The notes beneath the pieces were generated by a model, which saw only the letters and a list, made by a program, of their open reading frames with translations, ran no database searches and had not been told where the DNA came from. The position numbers and the translations under genes are program-made. DNA of 64,000 nt from assembly GCA_050186825.1 (NCBI GenBank), contig JBFWYD010000015.1, positions 62,001-126,000 on the forward strand, given 5' to 3'. Positions 57,501 to 64,000 of the stretch are shown here, piece by piece. How positions within the stretch are numbered: position 1 is the stretch's first letter; each line of letters starts with the position of its first letter. Origin of the DNA: NORP233 sp050186825 (GTDB taxonomy: Bacteria; Planctomycetota; J058).

Positions 57501-58127
57501 ATGACCCGTCCTCGCAACCTCGCTGGGCGCCTCACCCGCTGTGGCCTCGGCGTCTCCGCGCTCGCCCTGCTCCTGCTCGCGGCCCGCCCGGCCGAGGCGC
57601 TCTACCTGTTCTACATGCGCCACGACCTGCACCACCTGATCAGCAAGGAGCCCGCCAAGATCGTGGGCAAGCAGATCACGGTCACCGACGAGCTGGGCGT
57701 GCTCTGGCCCGAGATCCAGCAGCGCAAGGACCAGCTCAAGGGCCAGAAGTACGTGCTCTTCGACACGACCTACTTCCGCTGCGCCGTGCCCACCGACAAG
57801 ATGGGCACCCACCTCGAGGGCATCGTGGCCGACGCCAAGAAGGGCTACGAGGAGGTGACCAAGCAGATCGAGGAGGTCAACGAGAAGGTGCGCACCCGCG
57901 AGCTGAGCCGCGAGCAGGCCGCGCAGGAGAAGCGCAAGCTCTACTGGGAGCTCTACCGGATCCACGAGAACCAGCCGATCCTGACCATCTACGGGACGGT
58001 CGAGCGGGGCGACTTCTGGGGCGACGTGGTCGGCAAGAGCGACGGCGTGGGCACCGAGGTGGTCACGATCCTGGTCGACAAGATCGAGAAGCCCCGCAAG
58101 CGCTGGTACAAGAGCCTCGACGAGTAG
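57501..58127 (+). CDS. Secreted protein with charged helical middle, unknown
   Basis: This 208-residue exported protein starts at ATG 57501, chosen because GGAG lies six bases before it; an ATG at 57483 in the same frame has a poorly spaced site. The signal peptide ends near AARPAEA. The middle (about 115-155) is a charged helix (KKGYEEVTKQIEEVNEKVRT), likely a coiled coil. Blocks such as YVLFDTTYFRCAVP and LTIYGTVERGDFWGDVV flank it. No family is recognised. It precedes hpnH by 137 bases. Confidence 0.8.
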   Translation: MTRPRNLAGRLTRCGLGVSALALLLLAARPAEALYLFYMRHDLHHLISKEPAKIVGKQITVTDELGVLWPEIQQRKDQLKGQKYVLFDTTYFRCAVPTDKMGTHLEGIVADAKKGYEEVTKQIEEVNEKVRTRELSREQAAQEKRKLYWELYRIHENQPILTIYGTVERGDFWGDVVGKSDGVGTEVVTILVDKIEKPRKRWYKSLDE

Positions 58128-58264
58128 CTCGCCGGCCCTCCCGGGCCGTGCCGCCGAAATCAATTGATCGTTGCGCTGTCGGCGCGGCAGGAGAAGATCC
58201 CGCACCCTCGAGTGCGGATTGGGGTCTCCTTCCCCGCCGCGGCCCCCGAGCTGGAGAGCCTCCC

Positions 58265-59272
58265 ATGGGTGTCAACTTCACGCAGTCCGCGTCGGTCGCC
58301 GGATACGTGCTCAAGCAGCGCCTGTTCCGCCGCGAGCGCTACCCGCTGGTGCTGATGCTCGAGCCCCTGCTCCGCTGCAACCTGTCCTGCGGCGGCTGCG
58401 GGAAGATCCAGTACCCCGACCACATCCTCGACAAGCGCCTGAGCGCCGAGGAGTGCTGGGAGGCGGCCGAGGAGTGCGGCGCGCCGGTGGTCTCGATCGC
58501 GGGCGGCGAGCCGCTGATCCACCCCGAGATCGACCGGATCGTCGAGGGCCTGGTCAAGCGCAAGCGCTTCATCTACCTCTGCACCAACGCGATCCTGCTC
58601 GAGGGCAAGCTCTCGCTGTTCAAGCCGAGCAAGTACCTCACCTTCTCGGTCCACCTCGACGGCCTCGAGGAGCGCCACGACGAGATGGTCTGCCAGCCGG
58701 GCGTGTTCCAGAAGGCGGTCAAGGCGATCAAGGCGGCCAAGGCGGCCGGCTTCCAGGTCACGACCAACACGACCGTGTTCCGCGGCGAGGACCCCGAGCA
58801 CCTGCGCGGGATGTTCGACATGGCCAAGGAGCTGGGCGTGGACGGGATGATGATCTCGCCCGGCTACGCCTACGACAAGGCGCCCCAGCAGGAGCTCTTC
58901 CTCCAGCGCGAGCAGACCGCCGAGCTGTTCCGCGAGATCCTCAGCGGCCACAAGGAGAAGGGCTGGAAGTTCAACCACTCGCCCTTCTTCCTCGAGTTCC
59001 TCCAGGGCAGGCACCCCGAGTACGACTGCACCCCCTGGGGCAACCCGACCCGCACGGTGTTCGGCTGGCAGAAGCCCTGCTACCTGCTCGGCGAGGGCTA
59101 CGCCAAGACCTACAAGGAGCTGATGGAGACCACGGACTGGGACGCCTACGGGGTCAAGAGCGGCAACCCCAAGTGCCAGAACTGCATGGTCCACTGCGGC
59201 TTCGAGGCCACTGCCGTCAACGACCACTTCAGCCGCCCCGGCAAGTCGCTCGCGGCGACGCTCTCCAGCTAG
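58265..59272 (+). CDS. hpnH: Adenosyl-hopene transferase (radical SAM)
   Basis: This 335-residue radical SAM enzyme joins 5'-deoxyadenosine to the hopene skeleton, the first step towards extended (C35) hopanoids. The cluster-binding motif is CNLSCGGC (Cys38, Cys42, Cys45), followed by SIAGGEPLIHPE and HLDGLEERHD. The C-terminal DUF3463-type region has CQNCMVHCGFEATAV. The characteristic N-terminus (TQSASVAGYVLKQRL) matches HpnH. GGAG lies seven bases before the ATG. No other hopanoid genes lie in the window, so the rest must be elsewhere. Confidence 0.93.
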   Translation: MGVNFTQSASVAGYVLKQRLFRRERYPLVLMLEPLLRCNLSCGGCGKIQYPDHILDKRLSAEECWEAAEECGAPVVSIAGGEPLIHPEIDRIVEGLVKRKRFIYLCTNAILLEGKLSLFKPSKYLTFSVHLDGLEERHDEMVCQPGVFQKAVKAIKAAKAAGFQVTTNTTVFRGEDPEHLRGMFDMAKELGVDGMMISPGYAYDKAPQQELFLQREQTAELFREILSGHKEKGWKFNHSPFFLEFLQGRHPEYDCTPWGNPTRTVFGWQKPCYLLGEGYAKTYKELMETTDWDAYGVKSGNPKCQNCMVHCGFEATAVNDHFSRPGKSLAATLSS

Positions 59273-59281
59273 CGCGCGCCC

Positions 59282-60145
59282 GTGCGGATCGCCCTGGCGA
59301 CCTGCGCGGTCCTGCCCGACCCGGACCCCGACCAGGCCCCGCTCGCGGCCGAGCTGCGGGCGGGCGGCCATGAGGTCACGACCCCGGTGTGGGACGACCC
59401 CCAGGTGCGCTGGGGAGACCTCGACGTGTGCGTGCTGCGCTCGACCTGGGACTACACCGAGCGCCCGGGCGAGTTCCTGGCCTGGGTCGACCGCGTGGCG
59501 AGCCAGACCGTGCTGCTCAACCCGGCGCCGGTGGTGCGCTGGAACGCGCACAAGCGCTACCTGCTCGAGCTGGCGGCGGCGGGCGTGCCCGTGGTCCCCA
59601 CCGAGCTCGCGCCCGCCGGGGGCGCGCCCGACCTGGGGGCGCTGTGCGCGGCGCGCGGCTGGGACGACGTGGTGATCAAGCCCGCGGTCTCGGCGGGCTC
59701 GCGCGACACCCTGCGGGCGCGCGCCGGCGACGCAGCGGGCGCCGCGCACCTCGCGGCGCTCGTCGGGCGCGGCGACGACGCGCTGGTCCAGCCCTACCAG
59801 GCCTCGGTCGAGGGCCCGGGCGAGCGGGCCCTGGTCGCGATCGGCGGCGAGCTGAGCCACGCCGTGCGCAAGAGCCCGCGCTTCCTCGGCGACGGGGAGC
59901 AGACGCGCGCCGCGCCGATCGAGGCCGACGAGGCCGCCCTGGCCGAGGCGCTGCTCGCGGGCCCGGCCCGCGGGCTGCTCTACGCGCGGATCGACCTGGT
60001 CCGCGACGCGGCCGGGCGGCCGCAGGTGGCGGAGCTCGAGCTGATCGAGCCCTCGCTGTTCTTCGCCACCCACCCGCCGGCGCTGGCGCGCTTCGCGGCG
60101 GCGCTCCCGCGCTGGGTCGAGGAGGCGCGCGCGTGCTCGAGCTGA
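59282..60145 (+). CDS. ATP-grasp domain protein
   Basis: This 287-residue protein resembles RimK/glutathione-synthetase-like ATP-grasp enzymes that form amide bonds with ATP. It has a Rossmann-type N-terminus (RIALATCAV, LDVCVLRSTWDYTERPGEFL), NAHKRYLLELAAAGVPVVPT before the ATP-binding domain, VVIKPAVSAGSRDT, and a metal-binding segment LYARIDLVRD...VAELELIEPSLFF. The GTG start is nine bases after hpnH and the end overlaps the SRPBCC gene by 13 bases, so the three form an operon. The substrate is unknown; a link to hopanoid side-chain modification is only inferred from position. Confidence 0.88.
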   Translation: MRIALATCAVLPDPDPDQAPLAAELRAGGHEVTTPVWDDPQVRWGDLDVCVLRSTWDYTERPGEFLAWVDRVASQTVLLNPAPVVRWNAHKRYLLELAAAGVPVVPTELAPAGGAPDLGALCAARGWDDVVIKPAVSAGSRDTLRARAGDAAGAAHLAALVGRGDDALVQPYQASVEGPGERALVAIGGELSHAVRKSPRFLGDGEQTRAAPIEADEAALAEALLAGPARGLLYARIDLVRDAAGRPQVAELELIEPSLFFATHPPALARFAAALPRWVEEARACSS

Positions 60146-60639
60146 GCTTCGCCTTTCGCGACTCGCTCGTCGTCCCGGGCGCCCCGCCCGAGCGCGCCTT
60201 CGCGCTCCTGCAGGACGTGCCCGACTCGCTGGCGCACTTCCCCAAGCTCGACGTCCTGCGCCGGCTCCCCGACGGGAGCTGGCGCTGGGAGATGAACAAG
60301 ATCGGGCTGGGGCGCTTCTCGGTGCAGGTCGCCTACGGCGTGCGCTACACGCATCACGAGGACGAGCGGAGGATCAGCTGGGAGCCGGTCCCCGGGGCGG
60401 GCAACGCCGCGGCGCGCGGTACCTGGACCCTCGAGCCCGCCGGGAGCGGGACGCGCATGATCCTCGAGAACCGCCTGGACGTGCGCTTCGAGCGCCTCCC
60501 CGGCGTGGTGCGCCGCGTGGTCGAGCCGCTGGCCGCGCTCGAGAACCGCGCGCTGATCCGCGCCTACATGGACAACCTGGGCCGGACCCTCGGGGGCCGG
60601 GACGGCCGGCTGCGCCCGCGCTGGCCGGTGGACTACTAG
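60133..60639 (+). CDS. SRPBCC / START-like ligand-binding protein
   Basis: This 168-residue protein has the helix-grip pattern of the SRPBCC superfamily: VVPGAPPERAFALLQDVPDS, LPDGSWRWEMNKIGL, then strands RRISWEPVPG, RGTWTLEPAGSGTRM and a long C-terminal helix (VEPLAALENRALIRAYMDNL). It could bind a hydrophobic ligand. The GTG at 60133 overlaps the ATP-grasp gene. Its TAG shares the CTAG tetramer (60636-60639) with the convergent phosphatase gene. Operon position suggests a lipid-related role with hpnH, but that is inference. Confidence 0.82.
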   Translation: MLELSFAFRDSLVVPGAPPERAFALLQDVPDSLAHFPKLDVLRRLPDGSWRWEMNKIGLGRFSVQVAYGVRYTHHEDERRISWEPVPGAGNAAARGTWTLEPAGSGTRMILENRLDVRFERLPGVVRRVVEPLAALENRALIRAYMDNLGRTLGGRDGRLRPRWPVDY

Positions 60640-61598
60640 AAGGGCCCCGTCCGCTTGTAGAGCGTGTGCGCGAACTGGGTCTCGCCCTTCATGCGCACGA
60701 ACTCGATCACGAGCTCGTCCTTGCTCACGCGCAGCCACACGAAGCCGCCGTTGGTGGCCGCGTAGTAGGACTCCTCAGGCCAGTCCACGGGGTAGGCCAT
60801 GGCGGGGCCGCCCGCCGCGCCGCTCACGAGGTGGTGCACCCCCTTGATCGGCTTGAGCAGCTCGAGCACGTGGTCGTGGCCGGCCATGTAGAGGTCGACC
60901 TTGTGCTTCTCGAACAGCGGCCCGATCCGCTCGATCAGGGTCTTGTGGAAGGGGCGCTTGCTGTAGGAATAGAGCGGGTGGTGGCCGAAGACCACCTTCC
61001 AGCGCGCCTTGCTCGCGGCGAGCTCCCGCTCGAGCCAGGCGAGCTGCTCCTGGTCGGGGTTGCGGAAGCCGAGCGGGGTGGTGTCGAGCGCGAAGAACTG
61101 GACCGTGGTCCCGCCGTCGAGCTCGTGGCTGAAGGTGTAGTAGCGGGCGGGCATCTTCCAGCGCGGGTGGGTCTTGCCGTACTCCACCTGCGCCTCGGGC
61201 TTCCCCGCCCAGTCGTGGTTGCCGAGCGAGGGGCGGATGTCCGTCTGGAGCTCCTTGGCCTTGTAGACGTCCTCGAACTTGGTCTTCCAGCCCGGGTCGT
61301 CGGCCGACTCCACGCCCGCGGGATAGAAGTTGTCCCCGGTCGTGATCAGGAGGTCGAGCGGCCCCTTGGCGCGCTGGGTCCGCGTCACCATGGCCTCGGC
61401 GATCTTGTGCTGGTCCTTGTGCCCGTAGCCGAAGTCCCCGATCACGAGCGCGCGCAGGTAGCGCACGCCTTGCTTGGCGGGCGAGACCTCGAAGCGCGGG
61501 ATCGGATGCGTCGTCGCCGGGTCCTCGGGCGGGGGCGCCGCGCAGGCGGAGCCGAGGAACAGGGTCAGCGCGAGCAGCAGGGCGGACCGACGGGTCAT
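60636..61598 (-). CDS. Purple acid phosphatase-like metallophosphoesterase
   Basis: This 320-residue exported enzyme has GGAGG four bases before the ATG and a lipoprotein-type signal (LLLALTLFLGSACA, lipobox GSAC). The metallophosphoesterase metal motifs are in order: VIGDFGYG, TTGDNFY, GNHDW, FGHHPLYS and AGHDH. The DFGYG...GDNFYPAGV spacing and YY/FALDTTPLG segments match tartrate-resistant (ACP5-type) acid phosphatases. It should hydrolyse phosphate esters in the periplasm. It is convergent with the hpnH cluster. Confidence 0.92.
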   Translation of the reverse strand: MTRRSALLLALTLFLGSACAAPPPEDPATTHPIPRFEVSPAKQGVRYLRALVIGDFGYGHKDQHKIAEAMVTRTQRAKGPLDLLITTGDNFYPAGVESADDPGWKTKFEDVYKAKELQTDIRPSLGNHDWAGKPEAQVEYGKTHPRWKMPARYYTFSHELDGGTTVQFFALDTTPLGFRNPDQEQLAWLERELAASKARWKVVFGHHPLYSYSKRPFHKTLIERIGPLFEKHKVDLYMAGHDHVLELLKPIKGVHHLVSGAAGGPAMAYPVDWPEESYYAATNGGFVWLRVSKDELVIEFVRMKGETQFAHTLYKRTGPF

Positions 61599-61824
61599 GG
61601 GACCTCCGGGGCTCGCGCAGGGTAAACGGCGCGGGGCTGGCTCGGGGAAGGGAGCGCAGGGCGGGGAGCGGAGTCGCCCGCGCCCTGGTGGACCGGCTCC
61701 GCGGGATGCCCTGGGAATAGCCGGGCGCCGTGGGGCGTTTCGACCTACTTGCGCGCGCTCGCCCCCCGGATGGAACCGCGCTGACGTGCGTCGATCGGCC
61801 CCGTGCTGCATAGGATTCCCCCCC

Positions 61825-63207
61825 GTGAACCCAAGTGCTTCCCGCTGGCTCGCCCTCGGCGCGGGCGTGCTGGCCTGCGCGCTCGCGCTGGCCTTCCTCC
61901 TCTATCGCCCCGCGGCGAGCGGCCCCCAGGGCGGCCCGCCGCCGCTGCTGATCCCGGTGACCCTGGCCGACCTCCGTCAGGGCGACGTCCGCCCGCGCGC
62001 CCACCTCACGGGCACCGTGCGGGCCCCGCTGCGCGCGCGCCTCGGCTTCGAGGTGGCGGGGGTGATCTCGGAGCTGGCCGTCCTCGAGGCGGACGCGGTC
62101 GAGGCCGGCCAGGTGCTGGCCAGGCTGCGCGCGGGCGACCAGGAGCTGGCGGTCGCCGCGCGCCGCGCCGAGCTGGTGGTCGCGGAGCGCCAGCTGGCCC
62201 TGGCGGAGGCCGGCCCCCGGCCCGAGGAGAAGCGGCGCCTCGCGGCCGAGGCCGCGAGCGCCAAGGCCGAGGCCGACCTGGCCCGCCTGGAGGTCGATCG
62301 CGGGCGCGGGCTCCTGGCCCAGAACGTGACCACCCAGGCCGACGTGGACCGCCTGGTGGCGCGCCTCGAGGGGGCCGAGGCGCGCGCCGCGGGCGCGGCC
62401 GCGCGCGTGGCCGAGGCCGAGGCCGGGACGCGCCCCGAGGACCTCGAGATCGCGCGCGCCGCCGTGACGCGCGCGCGCGTGGCCCTGGAGACCGCCGAGC
62501 ACGAGGCGGGCAAGACCACCCTCCGCGCCCCCTTCACGGGCGTGATCAGCCGCCGCCTGGCCTCGGTGGGCGACCACCTCGACCTCGGCCAGGCCGCCCT
62601 CGAGCTCGTCGACCCGACCCGCCTCGAGGTCGAGGTCCAGATCCCCTCGCGCTACGGGCCGCGGCTCCAGACCGACGCGCCGGTGGTCGTGACCGTGGAC
62701 GAGCTGCCCGGGCTGCGGATCGAGGCCCGGCTCCACGCCAAGATCCCGGTCGCCGACGAGGTCAGCCGCAACCTGAGCGGCGTGGTCCGCTTGACCCGCG
62801 AGCAGGTGCTCGGCCCCGACGGGCGCCCCCTGCTCCAGCCGGGGATCTTCGCCCGCCTCGACCTGACCCTGAAGCCGCTGCTCGGCGTCCTGATCGCCCC
62901 GGCCGACGCCGTGCGCACGCTGCCCCAGGGGACGGTGCTCGTGCGCGCTCAGCCGGCGCCCGCTGGCAAGGAGGGCCCGCCGCTGCCCACGGCTGAGTGG
63001 GTCACGGTCGAGGTCCTGGGGACCGAGGACGGCCTGGTCGCGGTCCGCGGGGGCGAGCCCCTGCTCCAGGCCGGCGAGCGCGTGGTGCTGAGCGGCGTGG
63101 ACCGCGCCTTCCCCGGGGCCACGCTCGCCCCGCAGGCGCCGCCCAGCGCCAAGGAGCCCGCCGACGTGGTCAAGGAGCGCCAGGCCGCGGAGAAGAAGAC
63201 GAAGTGA
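61825..63207 (+). CDS. RND efflux periplasmic adaptor subunit (HlyD/MFP family)
   Basis: This 460-residue membrane fusion protein has an N-terminal signal-anchor (about 7-26), a beta-barrel/lipoyl half (LGFEVAGVISELAVLEADAV), an extended coiled-coil hairpin rich in Ala/Glu/Arg (about 105-215), the returning lipoyl half (TTLRAPFTGVISRRLASVGD) and a C-terminal membrane-proximal domain (GTVLVRAQ...GEPLLQAGERVVLSG). It bridges the inner-membrane pump to the outer-membrane channel. The GTG start at 61825 is the only plausible codon near the signal. Its stop overlaps the pump start (GTGA). Confidence 0.92.
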   Translation: MNPSASRWLALGAGVLACALALAFLLYRPAASGPQGGPPPLLIPVTLADLRQGDVRPRAHLTGTVRAPLRARLGFEVAGVISELAVLEADAVEAGQVLARLRAGDQELAVAARRAELVVAERQLALAEAGPRPEEKRRLAAEAASAKAEADLARLEVDRGRGLLAQNVTTQADVDRLVARLEGAEARAAGAAARVAEAEAGTRPEDLEIARAAVTRARVALETAEHEAGKTTLRAPFTGVISRRLASVGDHLDLGQAALELVDPTRLEVEVQIPSRYGPRLQTDAPVVVTVDELPGLRIEARLHAKIPVADEVSRNLSGVVRLTREQVLGPDGRPLLQPGIFARLDLTLKPLLGVLIAPADAVRTLPQGTVLVRAQPAPAGKEGPPLPTAEWVTVEVLGTEDGLVAVRGGEPLLQAGERVVLSGVDRAFPGATLAPQAPPSAKEPADVVKERQAAEKKTK

Positions 63208-64000
63208 ACCCCGTCGCCGCAGCCGTCGAGCGGCCGTACACGGTCGCGGTGGCGGTGATCCTGGGCGTCCTGTTCAGCGTGCTCGCGCTGCAGCGGATCC
63301 CGATCCAGCTCAAGCCCACCGTGGACGAGCCCAAGATCAACGTCGTCACGGCCTACCGCGGCGCGGGCGCGGTCGAGGTCGAGGACCAGGTGACGCGCGA
63401 GCTCGAGGAGGTGCTCCAGAGCGTGCAGGGGCTGGTCGAGATGACCTCGGAGTCCCTGGCCGGGCGCTCGACGATCACCCTCGAGTTCGAGCCGGGGATC
63501 GACACGCGCCTGGCCCTGGTCGACGTGATCAACAAGCTCAGCCGCGTGCCCCGCCTCCCGGACGAGGTCGACGAGCCGCGCGTGGACATCGCCAGCTCCG
63601 ACGAGAGCCAGCCCGTGATGTGGATGGCCGTCGAGGGCGGCTACGACGCCAACCGCCTGCGCCGGCTCGTGAGCGACGAGGTCCAGCCGCGGCTGGAGCG
63701 CGTCCCCGGCGTGTCCTCGCTCCTGGTCGTGGGCGGCTCCGAGCGCGAGATCCAGGTCCGCGTCGACCCCCAGCGCCTGCTCGCCAAGGGCGTGAGCCTC
63801 GAGGACCTGGTGGGTGCCGTCCAGCGCGGCAACGTCAACGTGCGCGGCGGGACGATCGAGACCCGCACCCGCCAGCTCGTGGTCCGCACCGTGGGCAAGC
63901 CGCCCGAGGTCGGGGGCCTGCGCGACCTGATCGTCAAGCAGACGGCCGGCGGCCGGGTGCGCCTGGGCGAGGTGGCCGAGGTCATGGACGACTACGAGGA
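63204..64000 (+). CDS. RND efflux pump inner-membrane subunit, 5' part
   Basis: The first 265 codons of an AcrB/MdtB-type transporter lie at the window edge; the gene continues beyond 64000. The first helix is at about 11-28 (YTVAVAVILGVLFSVLAL). It is followed by the porter domain: KPTVDEPKINVVTAYRGAGA with VEDQVTRELEEVLQSVQGL, FEPGIDTRLALVDVINKLS, VPGVSSLLVVGGSEREIQV and RLLAKGVSLEDLVGAVQRGN. The GTG start overlaps the adaptor stop. Substrate cannot be told from this part. Confidence 0.92.
   Translation, partial: MNPVAAAVERPYTVAVAVILGVLFSVLALQRIPIQLKPTVDEPKINVVTAYRGAGAVEVEDQVTRELEEVLQSVQGLVEMTSESLAGRSTITLEFEPGIDTRLALVDVINKLSRVPRLPDEVDEPRVDIASSDESQPVMWMAVEGGYDANRLRRLVSDEVQPRLERVPGVSSLLVVGGSEREIQVRVDPQRLLAKGVSLEDLVGAVQRGNVNVRGGTIETRTRQLVVRTVGKPPEVGGLRDLIVKQTAGGRVRLGEVAEVMDDYE

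Overview
The window is high-GC DNA from a bacterium that is most likely a member of the Planctomycetota. The 16S gene carries an exact match to the PLA46 probe site (13331-13348) and a near match to the PLA886 site (14182-14200). The protein content fits too: three Hanks-type Ser/Thr kinases, two ECF sigma/anti-sigma pairs, a LamG-cytochrome-DUF4214 fusion, many GTG starts and many lineage-restricted secreted proteins. The 16S EUB338 region is not the classical Planctomycetales form, so the lineage may lie outside class Planctomycetia.

Layout. 1-3.3 kb: minus-strand ABC-2 type exporter operon. 3.7-4.7 kb: two tandem paralogous lipoproteins. 4.7-6.0 kb: DUF2304 protein and GT2 glycosyltransferase. 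6.1-9.0 kb: MMPL/RND exporter, then the remnant of an MFS transporter. 9.0-12.5 kb: dxr - rseP - small Sm-like protein. 12.5-18.5 kb: a linked 16S-23S-5S operon with tandem promoters, boxA, long-range processing stems, no spacer tRNA and a terminator hairpin. 18.6-25.4 kb: class V aminotransferase, an unknown protein, a miaE-ACP-acyl ligase-orphan cassette, and a secreted protein with a caspase-like His/Cys signature. 25.7-33 kb (minus): patatin, membrane Ser/Thr kinase, PolX, Roadblock-FHA protein, and a TMEM43-like membrane protein with an inserted C2H2 zinc-finger motif. 33-38 kb (minus): anti-sigma-like protein, ECF sigma factor, two PDZ lipoproteins. 38.2-41.1 kb (plus): zinc-site/winged-helix protein and a large membrane protein. 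41.3-46.3 kb (minus): a 1671-residue kinase-TPR protein. 46.9-53.4 kb: membrane protein, alpha/beta hydrolase, LamG/MauG/DUF4214 fusion. 53.7-57.3 kb (minus): ECF sigma, anti-sigma, secreted protein and soluble kinase. 57.5-64 kb: secreted protein, hpnH, ATP-grasp protein, SRPBCC protein, purple-acid-phosphatase-like enzyme and the start of an RND efflux operon.

Themes. Envelope and signalling genes dominate. Two sigma/anti-sigma pairs, three kinases and an FHA protein suggest phospho-dependent transcriptional control. Isoprenoid/hopanoid functions appear at dxr and hpnH. Coupled genes overlap by GTGA at nine junctions, and two convergent pairs share their stops in a CTAG tetramer. Several intergenic gaps hold unexplained inverted-repeat elements (25.4, 46.5 and 53.6 kb), some with arms made of short tandem repeats. 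The strongest candidates for undescribed biology are the zinc-finger TMEM43 protein, the secreted caspase-like protein, the miaE-ACP-ligase cassette, the cytochrome fusion and the inverted-repeat elements.
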